Shown here: positions 8,278 through 17,744 of the stretch, piece after piece | How positions within the stretch are numbered: position 1 is the stretch's first letter | Layout of the letters: each line of letters opens with the position of its first letter | Source: Loktanella sp. 3ANDIMAR09 | GTDB taxonomy: Bacteria; Pseudomonadota; Alphaproteobacteria; Rhodobacterales; Rhodobacteraceae | Length of the DNA stretch: 64,000 nucleotides | Direction of reading: 5' to 3' | NCBI RefSeq assembly: GCF_001420005.1 | Contig: NZ_LJAK01000006.1 | Location: 124,001-188,000, forward strand | Made by a program: the position numbers and the translations under genes | The notes under the pieces: model-generated | Told to the model about the DNA's origin: nothing | Seen by the model: the letters and a program-made list of their open reading frames with translations, nothing else | The model's database searches: none

Positions 8278-8877
8278 TCATTCCAGACCCACAAGCTCTG
8301 CCGCAGGCATGAAGCCAAAGAAAACACCACCAGACCGGACACCGAACCAGTCCGCGCCGTCGTGCAGGCTGACCTCGCCCATATCCACCAGACGATAGAA
8401 ACTCTTGCGGTCGATCAGCGCCTCGAGGTTGCGACGGATCAGCACATAGGGCGACGGCTCGCCCGTCCGGGGGTCACGCGCCATGCGGATGGGATGATCG
8501 GGGCCAGCCACCGCGCGGTCACCGACATTCGTGGTGAAAACCAGATTGTCGCCCTGCCGGTCCACATCAATCGCGACGAATGGCGCATCCTCGACCGTGA
8601 TCCCGACCTTTTCCACCGGAGTCACAAGGAAGTAGGCGTCACCCTCGCGTTTCAGAATCGTTGAAAACAGGCGCACCAGTCGGGTTCTGCCGATCGGCGT
8701 GCCCTCATAGAACCAGGTCCCGTCACGGGCGATCCGCATGTCGATATCGCCGCAGAAATCAGGATTCCATTGATCGACCGGCGGCAGACCGCCTGCTTTT
8801 TGCGCCTTGTTCGCGGCCTCTGCCAGACCTTCGGGGCTGGGGGTCACGTTCTTTTGTGGACCGGACTCGTTTGTCAT
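8278..8877 (-). CDS. DUF1285 domain protein
   Basis: This 199-residue cytoplasmic protein matches the DUF1285 family: a GDIDMRIARDGTWFYEGTPI block near residues 43-62, the RTRLVRLFSTIL helix after it, and YFLVTPVEKVGITVEDAPF with an internal beta-rich repeat. The biochemical role of the family is not established. It is transcribed away from the moxR operon, with only 59 bp between the two start codons, so the promoters probably overlap. Its 3' end faces the kinase gene across about 37 bp. Confidence 0.85.
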   Translation of the reverse strand: MTNESGPQKNVTPSPEGLAEAANKAQKAGGLPPVDQWNPDFCGDIDMRIARDGTWFYEGTPIGRTRLVRLFSTILKREGDAYFLVTPVEKVGITVEDAPFVAIDVDRQGDNLVFTTNVGDRAVAGPDHPIRMARDPRTGEPSPYVLIRRNLEALIDRKSFYRLVDMGEVSLHDGADWFGVRSGGVFFGFMPAAELVGLE

Positions 8878-8936
8878 TGGGGTCTTCCGCGATAAGTGCT
8901 GTTATGCTCGGATATAGCGGTAAGGGATGATTTGTC

Positions 8937-9941
8937 ATGGCGGATACGGACGACCTGGTGGCACGGATCGAGGATTTGGGCGACAAGCTGGCGCAGGCCC
9001 GCAGTTCGATTGCGGCGCGTTTTCTGGGACAGGACAGGGTTGTGGACCTGACCTTGACCGCGCTGATCTGCGGCGGCCATGCCGTGTTGATCGGCCTGCC
9101 CGGACTGGGCAAGACGCGGTTGGTCGACACGCTGTCGACGGTCATGGGGCTGGACGGCAACCGCATTCAGTTCACCCCCGACCTGATGCCGGCCGACATT
9201 CTGGGGTCCGAGGTTCTGGAAACCGGCGAAGGCGGTGCCCGCGCGTTCCGCTTCATCGAAGGACCGATTTTCTGCCAACTGCTGATGGCCGACGAAATCA
9301 ACCGTGCCAGCCCGCGCACGCAATCCGCGCTCTTGCAGGCCATGCAGGAAAAAGAGGTCACGATCGCCGGTGCCCATCGCAAGCTGGGCACGCCGTTTCA
9401 CGTGCTGGCCACCCAGAACCCGATCGAACAAGAAGGCACCTATCCCCTGCCAGAGGCGCAGCTGGACCGGTTCCTTGTGCAGATCGACGTGCCCTACCCC
9501 GACCGTCAGACCGAACGCGACATCCTGATCGCCACCACCGGGGCGCAGGATGCAAAATCCACCGCCGTATTCACCGCCGCCGAACTGCTTGCGGCGCAGG
9601 ACCTGCTGCGCCGGATGCCGGTGGGCGACGGGATCGTGGAAATGATCCTCGACCTGGTGCGCGCCTGCCGTCCCGGACCCGATGCCGCCGCTGCCGTGAA
9701 CGATGCGGTCAGCTGGGGTCCCGGCCCGCGCGCGTCCCAGGCGCTGATGCTGTGTGTGCGCGCGCAAGCCCTGCTGTCAGGCCGGCTTGCCCCCACGCCA
9801 GAGGATGTGCGCGCGATGGCAGGACCTGTCCTGAAACATCGCATGGCGCTGTCCTTTGCGGCGCGCGCGCGCGGGGTCGATCTGGATGCGCTGATCGACG
9901 ATGTCACAGCCGGTATCACCCGGACAGCCGCCGCCGCATGA
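8937..9941 (+). CDS. MoxR-family AAA+ ATPase
   Basis: A 334-residue MoxR chaperone-type ATPase. It has Walker A GLPGLGKTR (about 58-66), Walker B LLMADEINRASPRTQSALL, the sensor region FHVLATQNPIEQEGTYPLPE and the C-terminal lid. MoxR proteins work with VWA-domain partners to remodel or insert metal-dependent or envelope complexes. The start ATG follows TAAGGG. Its last codons overlap the start of the DUF58 gene (ATGA), which is the classic MoxR-DUF58 pair. Two large membrane proteins follow in the same operon. Confidence 0.93.
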   Translation: MADTDDLVARIEDLGDKLAQARSSIAARFLGQDRVVDLTLTALICGGHAVLIGLPGLGKTRLVDTLSTVMGLDGNRIQFTPDLMPADILGSEVLETGEGGARAFRFIEGPIFCQLLMADEINRASPRTQSALLQAMQEKEVTIAGAHRKLGTPFHVLATQNPIEQEGTYPLPEAQLDRFLVQIDVPYPDRQTERDILIATTGAQDAKSTAVFTAAELLAAQDLLRRMPVGDGIVEMILDLVRACRPGPDAAAAVNDAVSWGPGPRASQALMLCVRAQALLSGRLAPTPEDVRAMAGPVLKHRMALSFAARARGVDLDALIDDVTAGITRTAAAA

Positions 9942-10810
9942 ATGATCCCGTCGCCCTTCGCGCCCGGGCAGAGGCCAGCGCCAGTGCGCTGCCGCCACTG
10001 TTGGCCGCGGCCGAACACCTGGCCAGCACCGTGATCCTGGGCGATCACGGCCGACGCCGCGCAGGCACGGGCGACACCTTTTGGCAATATCGCCCGGCGC
10101 AAAGCCACGACAGTGCCCGCAGCATCGACTGGCGCAGATCAGCCCGATCCGACGGGGCATTCGTGCAGGACAAGGAATGGCAGATCGCGCAATCGGTCGT
10201 GTTCTGGGTCGATCAGGGCGCGTCGATGCGGTTTTCATCTGCACCGGCAATCGCGCAGAAATCGACCGTGGCCCGCACATTGGCGCTGGCCTGCGCAATC
10301 CTGCTGACCCGCGGCGGCGAACGGGTCGGCTTGACCGGGGCAGCCCTGCCCCCCCGTCGGGGCACCGCCCAGATCGCGCAGATGGCCGCGCTGCTGTCGC
10401 AGGACGACCCCAGTGACTACGCCCTGCCAGAGGCGCGCGGCATGGTCCCGCACAGCCGCGCGGTGTTCGTGTCGGATTTCCTGTCCGACCTGGCCCCGAT
10501 CGAGACCGCATTGACCCGCGCCGCCGATCGCGGCGTGCGCGGTGCGCTGGTCCAGGTCCTCGATCCCCAGGAAGAGGCCTTTCCATTCGACGGACGCACG
10601 GTCTTTGAATCCATGACCGGTGGCTTGCGTCATGAAACGCTCAAGGCAGGAGACTTGCGCGACCGGTATCTGGACCGCCTGGCCGAACGCAAGGACCGCC
10701 TGACCGCACTGGCGCGCACGACCGGTTGGCAGTTTACAACCCAGCACACGGACGCGCCCGCAACACAGGCACTCCTGTGGCTCTATGCTGCAATGGAGCA
10801 GCCCATATGA
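9938..10810 (+). CDS. DUF58 domain protein (MoxR partner)
   Basis: This 290-residue DUF58 protein carries the family signature around SARSIDWRRSARSDGAFVQD (about 55-75) followed by a degenerate VWA-like fold (VVFWVDQGASMRFSS). The translation start overlaps the moxR stop as ATGA, so the two are translationally coupled. DUF58 proteins are the usual partners of MoxR ATPases, here next to BatA-like membrane proteins, which suggests a membrane-associated chaperone or stress-tolerance complex. The downstream gene is separated by 60 bp that hold an inverted copy of the intergenic repeat. Confidence 0.9.
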   Translation: MNDPVALRARAEASASALPPLLAAAEHLASTVILGDHGRRRAGTGDTFWQYRPAQSHDSARSIDWRRSARSDGAFVQDKEWQIAQSVVFWVDQGASMRFSSAPAIAQKSTVARTLALACAILLTRGGERVGLTGAALPPRRGTAQIAQMAALLSQDDPSDYALPEARGMVPHSRAVFVSDFLSDLAPIETALTRAADRGVRGALVQVLDPQEEAFPFDGRTVFESMTGGLRHETLKAGDLRDRYLDRLAERKDRLTALARTTGWQFTTQHTDAPATQALLWLYAAMEQPI

Positions 10811-10812
10811 CA

Positions 10813-10862
10813 CTTCTTCTGGTCGAAAATATCCCGGGGGTCCGGGGGCAGCGCCCCCGGGG
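10813..10862 (-). repeat. Intergenic repeat copy B, inverted relative to flanking genes
   Basis: On the minus strand it reads as a hairpin CCGGGGGCGCTGCCCCCGG, then ACCCCCGGGATATTTTCGACC and AGAAGAAG. It is the most complete copy in hairpin terms. It lies antisense to the moxR operon that surrounds it, so here it cannot serve as a ribosome-binding site for the downstream gene. Confidence 0.8.
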
Positions 10863-10870
10863 TATCAGCA

Positions 10871-13636
10871 ATGTTTAGCATCGGCCCTCTTGCCTTTACT
10901 GCGCCCTGGCTGCTGCTGGGATTGATCGCGCTACCGATCCTGTGGGTGTTGCTGCGCGCCGTACCACCGGCCCCCGTGCGGCGCAGGTTTCCCGGTGTGG
11001 CCCTTCTGCTGGGACTGACCGACAAGGATGCACAATCCGACCGCACGCCCTGGTGGCTGCTGCTGCTGCGGCTGCTGGCTGTTGCCGCGATCATCCTGGG
11101 CTTTGCCGGTCCCGTGCTGAACCCCCAGGACGATCAGGGCGGCGACGGGCCGCTGCTGGTGGTTCTGGACGGCACATGGGCCGACGCACGCGACTGGCCC
11201 GCGCGGATCGACCGCGCGCGGATCGCATTGGACGATGCAGCCCGGTCAGGCAGGCCTGCCGCCATAATGACGCTGACCGCACCGCCCGCACAGATGCCCG
11301 ATTTCCAACCGGCGCAGGCCGCAGCACAGACCCTGCCCAACCTGCAACCCGCGCCTTGGGAACCTGACGCAGAGGCCCTTGCCGCGCTTGCACAGGCGCT
11401 GGATGGCCGTTTCGACACCCTATGGCTGTCTGACAGTCTGGCACGCGACACACGCCGCGACATGCTGGCCGCATTCGAGGCCCGCGGCACGGTGCGCGTG
11501 GTGCAGACTCCGCGCACCACCGTCGCACTGCGGCCTGCCACATTTGCCGACGGCAATATCGCGCTGTCCGCCGCACGCACGCCAGTCGGCCTGCCGCTAA
11601 GCGTGCCGGTGCAGGCCATCGGGCTGGACCCCGCCGGCACCGAACGCGTCCTTGCCACCGTCAACATGGAGATTCCGCCAGGCGAAGCTGTGGGCGAAAC
11701 GCTCTTGTCCCTGCCGGCAGAGCTGCGCAATCGCATCACGCGCTTTGCGGTGGCAGGCGTGCGGTCTGCCGGTGCCGTGACGCTGACCGACGACGCCCTG
11801 CGTCGCCGCGAGGTCGCGCTGATTGCCGGTGGCGGCGAGGCCGAGGGCCTCGACCTGCTGTCGCCGCTGTATTACCTGCGCGAGGCGCTGGAACCGACCG
11901 CGGACCTGATCGACGGCACGCTAGAGGATGTTTTGCTGGCCAACCCGGACGTGATCGTGCTGGCCGATGTGGCAAACCTGTCCGCGTCAGAGGCGGACGA
12001 CATCGCGATATGGGTGGAAAACGGCGGATTGCTGCTGCGCTTTGCCGGACCACGGCTGGCCGCATCCGACGTGGGCCGCATGACCGAGGACCCGCTGCTG
12101 CCCGTACGGCTGCGGGCCGGTGGCCGCAGCATCGGCGGCGCCATGAGCTGGGGCGAACCTAAGGCGCTGGCCCCCTTTCCCGAAGGATCACCCTTTTACG
12201 GCCTCGCCATCCCGCAAGACGTGAGCGTCACGGCGCAGGTCGTGGCACAACCCGACCCGACACTGGCCGATCGCGTGATCGCGGGGCTGGCGGACGGCAC
12301 CCCCTTGGTCACGCGCAAGGCGCTGGGCCAAGGTCAGGTCGTCTTGATGCATGTCACGGCAAATGCCGAATGGTCGTCCCTGCCGTTGTCGGGACTCTTT
12401 GTGCAGATGCTGGAACGCCTTGCGGTTTCAACGCGTCCCGCGACACCCGAAGCCGAAGCGCTGGAGGGCACCGTGTGGCTACCACAGGCACGGCTGGACG
12501 CCTTTGGCCAGTTGACGGATGCCACGACCGAGGCCGGTGTGCCCGGTGAGGCGCTGGCTGCAGGCACCGTCGGGCCTGATCTGCCACCGGGGTTATACGC
12601 CTTTGACGAGACGCAGATTGCGGTGAACGTGGCTGATGCGGATACAACGCTCGCCACGGCGCAGTGGCCCGCCCGTATCCCGGTCGAAGGGTTGGATATC
12701 GCGCAGGAATTGCCGCTGAAGGGCTGGCTGATCGCCGCCGCACTCGCGCTGTTGGCGATTGACGTGATCGCCTCGCTGGCCGTGGGCGGCCGTTTGCGCG
12801 GACCGCGCGCCGATGTGGCCGCGGCCGTGTTGCTGGCCCTGATGATCGCCACACCGCAGGATGCGCGCGCACAGGATGCCGATGAATTTGCCATCGCGGC
12901 GACGCAGGCCGTGTCATTGGCCTATGTCACCACCGGCGATCCGCGAATCGACGAGGTATCAGAGGCCGGATTGCGGGGATTGTCCGACGTGCTGTTCCGC
13001 CGCACCTCGATCGAGCCTGTCGCACCGACGGCCCTGAACATCGAAACCGACGAACTTGCATTCTTTCCGTTCCTCTATTGGCCGATGACACCCGGCCAGG
13101 CGCTGCCCTCGCGCGAGGCCTACGCCAAGTTGAACCGTTATCTGCGGTCCGGCGGGATGATCCTGTTCGACACCCGCGACGCGGATACGGCACGATTCGG
13201 ATCGTCCAGCCCCGAGGGGCGGCAATTGCAGTCCATCGCCATGTCGCTGGACATTCCCGCGCTGGAACCGATCCCCGAGGACCACGTGCTGACGCGGACA
13301 TTCTACCTGATCCAGGATTTCCCCGGTCGCACCGCCAGTCGTGATGTCTGGGTCGAGGCCGCCCCCCCGGACGCCGAACAGGCCGAGGGCATGCCGTTTC
13401 GCAACCTCAACGACGGTGTGACGCCCGTCGTGATCGGTGGCAACGACTGGGCACGGGCCTGGGCCGTAGACCAGTTCGGTGACCCGATGTTCCCCGTGGG
13501 TCGTGGCAGCGCGGGCGACACACAGCGCGAATATGCCTATCGGTTTGGCGTGAACCTGATCATGCATGTGCTGACCGGCAACTATAAATCCGACCAGGTC
13601 CATGTGCCCAACCTGTTGGAAAGGCTGGGACAATGA
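10871..13636 (+). CDS. BatA N-terminal / DUF4159 membrane protein
   Basis: A 921-residue membrane protein. The N-terminal 90 residues hold two helices and match the aerotolerance-regulator (BatA) N-terminal region: MFSIGPLAFTAPWLLLGLIA, then RRFPGVALLLGL. A long periplasmic or cytosolic region has a VWA-like start (LLVVLDGTWADARDW). Two more helices lie near residues 615-660, and a DUF4159 domain follows from about 670 to 905 (FAIAATQAVSLAYVTTGDPR, FFPFLYWPMTP, LRSGGMILFDTRD). It continues the moxR-DUF58 operon. The combination is typical of alphaproteobacterial MoxR loci. The molecular role is unknown, probably envelope stress or complex assembly at the membrane. Confidence 0.88.
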   Translation: MFSIGPLAFTAPWLLLGLIALPILWVLLRAVPPAPVRRRFPGVALLLGLTDKDAQSDRTPWWLLLLRLLAVAAIILGFAGPVLNPQDDQGGDGPLLVVLDGTWADARDWPARIDRARIALDDAARSGRPAAIMTLTAPPAQMPDFQPAQAAAQTLPNLQPAPWEPDAEALAALAQALDGRFDTLWLSDSLARDTRRDMLAAFEARGTVRVVQTPRTTVALRPATFADGNIALSAARTPVGLPLSVPVQAIGLDPAGTERVLATVNMEIPPGEAVGETLLSLPAELRNRITRFAVAGVRSAGAVTLTDDALRRREVALIAGGGEAEGLDLLSPLYYLREALEPTADLIDGTLEDVLLANPDVIVLADVANLSASEADDIAIWVENGGLLLRFAGPRLAASDVGRMTEDPLLPVRLRAGGRSIGGAMSWGEPKALAPFPEGSPFYGLAIPQDVSVTAQVVAQPDPTLADRVIAGLADGTPLVTRKALGQGQVVLMHVTANAEWSSLPLSGLFVQMLERLAVSTRPATPEAEALEGTVWLPQARLDAFGQLTDATTEAGVPGEALAAGTVGPDLPPGLYAFDETQIAVNVADADTTLATAQWPARIPVEGLDIAQELPLKGWLIAAALALLAIDVIASLAVGGRLRGPRADVAAAVLLALMIATPQDARAQDADEFAIAATQAVSLAYVTTGDPRIDEVSEAGLRGLSDVLFRRTSIEPVAPTALNIETDELAFFPFLYWPMTPGQALPSREAYAKLNRYLRSGGMILFDTRDADTARFGSSSPEGRQLQSIAMSLDIPALEPIPEDHVLTRTFYLIQDFPGRTASRDVWVEAAPPDAEQAEGMPFRNLNDGVTPVVIGGNDWARAWAVDQFGDPMFPVGRGSAGDTQREYAYRFGVNLIMHVLTGNYKSDQVHVPNLLERLGQ

Positions 13637-13660
13637 ACATCTGGCGCATGTGTTGTGAGG

Positions 13661-13700
13661 GCAGGATGCCTCCGGCGGGGATATTTTTAACCAGAAGAAG
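13661..13700 (+). repeat. Intergenic repeat copy C
   Basis: It contains GGATGCCTCCGGCGGGGATA, then TTTTTAACC and AGAAGAAG, and ends 12 bases before the ATG of the next gene. The first 16 bases of this stretch match copy A and the tail matches copies D and E. Confidence 0.75.
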
Positions 13701-13712
13701 CAGGGTGGATTA

Positions 13713-15797
13713 ATGCAGAGCGTTGTCCTTGATCCACTGTTGCCGATGGTGGCGATTTACGGTGTCGGCGCGCTTGTACTGGCGACCGTGCTGCTGGCGG
13801 TCTGGCGGCGGTTGCCCGGCTGGTGGTTGCGCGGCTTGGCGGGGCTTGCCCTGCTGGGCGCTTTGCTGAACCCCGCACTGAGCCAAGAGGACCGGGTCCC
13901 GCTGAGCGATATCGTGATGTTGGTGGTCGACGAAAGTGCGAGCCAGCGGATCAGCGACAGACCGGACCAGTCGGCCGCGGCCATCGCGAATGTGCAGGCC
14001 GAGATTGCCGGCATGGACAACACCGAATTGCGGATCGTGACCGTCAGCGACGGTGAGGGCGACGCCGGCACGCAGGCCATGACCGCGCTGACCGAAGCAA
14101 TGGCCGAGGAACCCCAGGGCCGTATTGCCGGTATCTTGATGATTACGGACGGGCGTGTGCATGACATGGACCGCACCCCGCCCTTGCCTGCGCCGCTGCA
14201 TGCGCTGGTGACGGGCCAGCCCGACGACTGGGACCGGCGTCTGGTGGTGGCCAATGCCCCGGCCTTTGCCATTCTGGGCGAGCCAGTGACGCTGACCGTG
14301 CGGATCGAGGATCAGGGGGCGGCCCCCCAGGGGGTCGTGTCGGTGCCGCTGAACATCAGCATTGATGGTGGCGCGCCCTTGCCCTTTGAGGTGCCGATCG
14401 GGCGCGACATCGAATTGCCCGTCAACCTGCCGCATGGCGGGATGAATGTGCTTCAGTTCCAGACGCCGACGGTGGATGGTGAATTGACGGACCGCAACAA
14501 CGCCGCCGTGGTCCAGATCAACGGTGTCCGCGACCGGTTGCGCGTCCTGCTGGTCAGTGGCGAGCCCCATGCGGGTGAACGCACTTGGCGTAACCTGCTC
14601 AAGGCGGATGCAAGTGTCGATCTGGTGCATTTCACAATCCTGCGCCCGCCGGAAAAGCAGGACGGCGTGCCCGTGGACGAGTTGTCGCTGATCGCCTTTC
14701 CCACGCGCGAATTGTTCATGGAAAAGATCGCGGATTTCGACCTGATCGTGTTCGACCGCTATCGCAGGCGGGGCATCCTGCCGTCGCTGTATCTCGAAAA
14801 CATCGCCAATTACGTGCGCGAGGGCGGTGCCGTGCTGGTGTCCTCTGGTCCCGAATACGGCAGCGTCGACAGTATCTTTCGTTCGCCATTGCAGACGGTC
14901 TTGCCCGGTGCGCCTACGGCACGGGTCTTTGAGGAAGGCTATGTGCCGCAGGTCACCGACCTGGGCGACCGGCATCCGGTGACCGCCGGACTGGAGGCGA
15001 TGTCGCCCGGCACCGACGGCGAAGGCCCCGGTTGGGGGCGTTGGTTCCGGCTGGTGGATACCACCGTGCCCGAGGGTGCAGAGGTCCTGATGACAGGGCT
15101 GGACGACCGCCCGCTGCTGACGCTGGACCGGATCGGTGAGGGGCGCGTGGCGCTGCTGGCCAGCGATCAGAGCTGGCTGTGGGATCGTGGCTACGAAGGC
15201 GGTGGTCCGCAGGCCGAACTGCTGCGCCGCCTCGCCCATTGGATGATGAAGGAACCCGAGCTGGAAGAAGAAGCCCTGTGGGTCGAACCCTCTGGCCAGA
15301 CCATGCGCATCATCCGGCGCACGCTGGAAGATGCACCCGGCGATATCGTGGTGACCGGGCCGGATGGTTCAGAGGTCACCCTGACGCTGGAGGAGGTCAG
15401 CCCCGGACGTTTCGAGACGCTGTGGGAAGCACCTGAAACGGGGCTCTATCGTTTGACGGATGGCACGCTGGACACGGTGATAGCGCTGGGGCCGGCTGCA
15501 CCGCGTGAATTCGAGCAGACCATCGCCACCGGTGACGTTATGGACGAGACCATCAGCGCCACCAATGGCGGCACCGTGCTGGTGTCGGATGGCGATATCG
15601 ATATCCGCAGCGTCCGGGCCGGTCGCCCCGCCGCGGGACGCGGCTGGCTGGGCATCACCCCGCGCGAGGCCTACCGCACGGCCGATATTTCCATCGCGCC
15701 GATCCTGCCCGCCTGGGCCTTTCTGATCCTGGCGGCGCTGTTGGTCATCGGGGCCTGGCTGCTGGAAGGACGCGGCGCCAAGCGACGCAAGCCCTAA
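13713..15797 (+). CDS. Large membrane protein of the moxR operon (VWA/glutamine-amidotransferase-like)
   Basis: A 694-residue protein with two N-terminal helices (about residues 8-30 and 36-55) and one C-terminal helix (about 665-685) before a basic tail. After the second helix, DIVMLVVDESASQRISD resembles the start of a VWA domain. Residues about 270-500 (VLLVSGEPHAGERTWRNLL, ENIANYVREGGAVLVSSGPE, LLASDQSWLWDRGYEGGGPQ) resemble the class-I glutamine-amidotransferase-like fold found in MoxR-linked membrane proteins, without an evident catalytic Cys. It closes the moxR - DUF58 - DUF4159 operon. Its 3' end overlaps the next convergent gene by 4 bp. Confidence 0.85.
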   Translation: MQSVVLDPLLPMVAIYGVGALVLATVLLAVWRRLPGWWLRGLAGLALLGALLNPALSQEDRVPLSDIVMLVVDESASQRISDRPDQSAAAIANVQAEIAGMDNTELRIVTVSDGEGDAGTQAMTALTEAMAEEPQGRIAGILMITDGRVHDMDRTPPLPAPLHALVTGQPDDWDRRLVVANAPAFAILGEPVTLTVRIEDQGAAPQGVVSVPLNISIDGGAPLPFEVPIGRDIELPVNLPHGGMNVLQFQTPTVDGELTDRNNAAVVQINGVRDRLRVLLVSGEPHAGERTWRNLLKADASVDLVHFTILRPPEKQDGVPVDELSLIAFPTRELFMEKIADFDLIVFDRYRRRGILPSLYLENIANYVREGGAVLVSSGPEYGSVDSIFRSPLQTVLPGAPTARVFEEGYVPQVTDLGDRHPVTAGLEAMSPGTDGEGPGWGRWFRLVDTTVPEGAEVLMTGLDDRPLLTLDRIGEGRVALLASDQSWLWDRGYEGGGPQAELLRRLAHWMMKEPELEEEALWVEPSGQTMRIIRRTLEDAPGDIVVTGPDGSEVTLTLEEVSPGRFETLWEAPETGLYRLTDGTLDTVIALGPAAPREFEQTIATGDVMDETISATNGGTVLVSDGDIDIRSVRAGRPAAGRGWLGITPREAYRTADISIAPILPAWAFLILAALLVIGAWLLEGRGAKRRKP

Positions 15798-16147
15798 TCC
15801 GGCAGGGCGATGGACATTGTATCGGTTGACCAGCCGTCAACCGAACATTTTGCGCGGATGAAAACCTCTGTCAGGTCCGGCGGCACGACGACATTGCCAA
15901 GTGACCGGGTAAAGGGCTGTTCATTGACATGCGGGTGCAGCAACGTTCGGGTGCCGAGGATTGCGCCATCCGCATCCTCGACCCGCCAACCGTCGGCATA
16001 ATGATCCCAGCCCGTATCGGGATGGGAAAGGGTCACGTCGAAACGCCACGCGCTCTCGTCACGTGCGACCTGCGCTGCGGCAATAACGGGGGCTTCGGCC
16101 AGCGCGGGGGTCGCGAGGCCGAGGATCAAAAACGTGATCTTGTGCAT
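15794..16147 (-). CDS. Small exported hypothetical protein
   Basis: A 117-residue protein with a clean signal peptide (MHKITFLILGLATPALAEAP, cleavage near residue 17). The mature part is beta-rich, with TLSHPDTGWDHYADGWRVED and a C-terminal LTEVFIRAKCSVDGWSTD segment. It looks like a small periplasmic beta-sandwich domain. The family is not one I can name with confidence. It converges on the moxR operon with a 4-bp overlap and is divergent from glcD. Confidence 0.75.
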   Translation of the reverse strand: MHKITFLILGLATPALAEAPVIAAAQVARDESAWRFDVTLSHPDTGWDHYADGWRVEDADGAILGTRTLLHPHVNEQPFTRSLGNVVVPPDLTEVFIRAKCSVDGWSTDTMSIALPD

Positions 16148-16251
16148 CGGGGCGGTCCTGTGTCGGGGCGGTTGGCCGCAGGTTAGGTGATGCGGGCGCG
16201 CTTGTCAGGGCCATGCGTCGTGCCGTAGGCTTTGGTCAGGAGGAAATCATC

Positions 16252-17685
16252 ATGCATATGCCTGCCCCCGACGCCAAGGTCATGGCGCTGAAGGCTGCGC
16301 TTGCCGCGCGCCTGCGTGCCGTTTTGCCCGCGGACGCCGTGATCGACGATCTGGCGGAAACCCGCGCCTATGAATGCGACGGGCTGTCGGCCTACAAATG
16401 CTCGCCGCTGCTTGCGGTGCTGCCAGCAACCACGGCAGAGGTATCGGACGTGCTGCGCATCTGTCACGAGATGGACGTGCCGGTCGTCCCGCGCGGGTCC
16501 GGCACATCGCTGGCCGGTGGGGCCATGCCGACGGCGGATTCGGTTGTGCTGGGCGTGGCACGGCTGAACGCGGTGCTGGAAACCGATTATGCCGACCGGA
16601 TCATCCGCGTGCAGTCAGGCCGCACGAACCTGAGCGTCACCGGCGCTGTGGAGGCAGACGGATTTTTTTACGCACCCGACCCCAGCAGCCAGCTGGCCTG
16701 CGCGATTGCGGGCAATGTGGCGATGAATTCCGGCGGGGCGCATTGCCTGAAATACGGCGTGACGACCAACAACCTGCTAGGCGTGACACTGGTGCTGATG
16801 GATGGAACCGTGGTGGAACTGGGCGGCGGGCATCTGGATGCGGGCGGGCTGGATCTGCTGGGGGTGATCTGCGGATCAGAAGGCCAGCTGGGTGTCGTGA
16901 CCGAGGCGACCCTGCGCATTCTGGCCAAGCCGGAGGGCGCGCGCCCCGTGCTGATCGGGTTCGACAGCAACGCCGTCGCCGGGGCCTGCGTGTCCGACAT
17001 CATCAAGGCGGGCGTGCTGCCCGTCGCGATCGAATTCATGGACCGGCCCTGCATCGTCGCCTGCGAGGCCTTTGCCAAGGCAGGCTACCCCGACTGCGAG
17101 GCGCTGTTGATCGTCGAGGTCGAAGGTTCGGACGCCGAGATCGACCATCAGCTGGGCCTGATCAGTGAAATTGCCCAGCGCCATGACCCGGTCGAGGTGC
17201 GCGAGGCCCGCGATGCGGACGAGGCGGCCCGCATCTGGCTGGGACGCAAATCGGCGTTCGGTGCGATGGGGCAGATCAACGACTACATGTGTCTGGATGG
17301 GACGATTCCGGTCACAGAGCTGCCACGCGTGCTGGACCGGATCGGCGCGCTGTCGCGAGAATACGGTCTGGACGTCGCGAATGTATTCCACGCAGGTGAC
17401 GGCAACATGCATCCGCTGATCCTGTATGACGCCAATACCCCCGGCCAGCTGGAACTATGCGAGGCACTAGGGGCCGCGATCCTGAAGCTCTGTGTCGAGG
17501 TGGGCGGCTGCCTGACCGGCGAGCACGGCGTCGGCATCGAGAAACGCGACCTGATGACGGTGCAGTTCGCCCCCGCCGACCTGACAGCGCAGATGGCTGT
17601 AAAGGATGTGTTTGATCCCAAATGGCTGTTGAACGCGGCCAAGGTGTTTCCCCTTGATGCGAGTGCCGCGCACCGGGCGGCCTAG
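16252..17685 (+). CDS. glcD: Glycolate oxidase subunit GlcD (FAD-linked)
   Basis: This flavoprotein subunit (477 aa) oxidises glycolate, or D-lactate in close relatives, to the 2-oxo acid at the membrane. The FAD-binding PCMH domain shows VPRGSGTSLAGGAMP (about 80-94), SSQLACAIAGNVAMNSGGAH and GSEGQLGVVTEATL. The C-terminal FAD-oxidase domain ends with NVFHAGDGNMHPL and GEHGVGIEKRDLM. The ATG at 16252 has a strong AGGAGG eight bases upstream. It leads glcD-glcE-glcF, with repeat copy D in the gap to glcE. The whole set supports growth on phytoplankton-derived glycolate. Confidence 0.93.
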   Translation: MHMPAPDAKVMALKAALAARLRAVLPADAVIDDLAETRAYECDGLSAYKCSPLLAVLPATTAEVSDVLRICHEMDVPVVPRGSGTSLAGGAMPTADSVVLGVARLNAVLETDYADRIIRVQSGRTNLSVTGAVEADGFFYAPDPSSQLACAIAGNVAMNSGGAHCLKYGVTTNNLLGVTLVLMDGTVVELGGGHLDAGGLDLLGVICGSEGQLGVVTEATLRILAKPEGARPVLIGFDSNAVAGACVSDIIKAGVLPVAIEFMDRPCIVACEAFAKAGYPDCEALLIVEVEGSDAEIDHQLGLISEIAQRHDPVEVREARDADEAARIWLGRKSAFGAMGQINDYMCLDGTIPVTELPRVLDRIGALSREYGLDVANVFHAGDGNMHPLILYDANTPGQLELCEALGAAILKLCVEVGGCLTGEHGVGIEKRDLMTVQFAPADLTAQMAVKDVFDPKWLLNAAKVFPLDASAAHRAA

Positions 17686-17692
17686 GGCCACC

Positions 17693-17740
17693 TTGGAGGC
17701 GCTGCCTCCAAACCTCCGGGATATTTCTGACCAGAAGAAG
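17693..17740 (+). repeat. Intergenic repeat copy D (between glcD and glcE)
   Basis: A perfect 8-bp hairpin, TTGGAGGC-GCT-GCCTCCAA (17693-17711), is followed by CCTCCGGGATATTTCTGACC and AGAAGAAG. The purine tail ends four bases before the glcE ATG, so it could serve as its ribosome-binding site. Confidence 0.8.
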
Positions 17741-17744
17741 ACCT

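Noticed and set aside
13710-15239. 509-aa minus-strand frame opposite the moxR-operon membrane protein
   Set aside because: The plus-strand protein has coherent helices and operon context; the antisense frame is a shadow.
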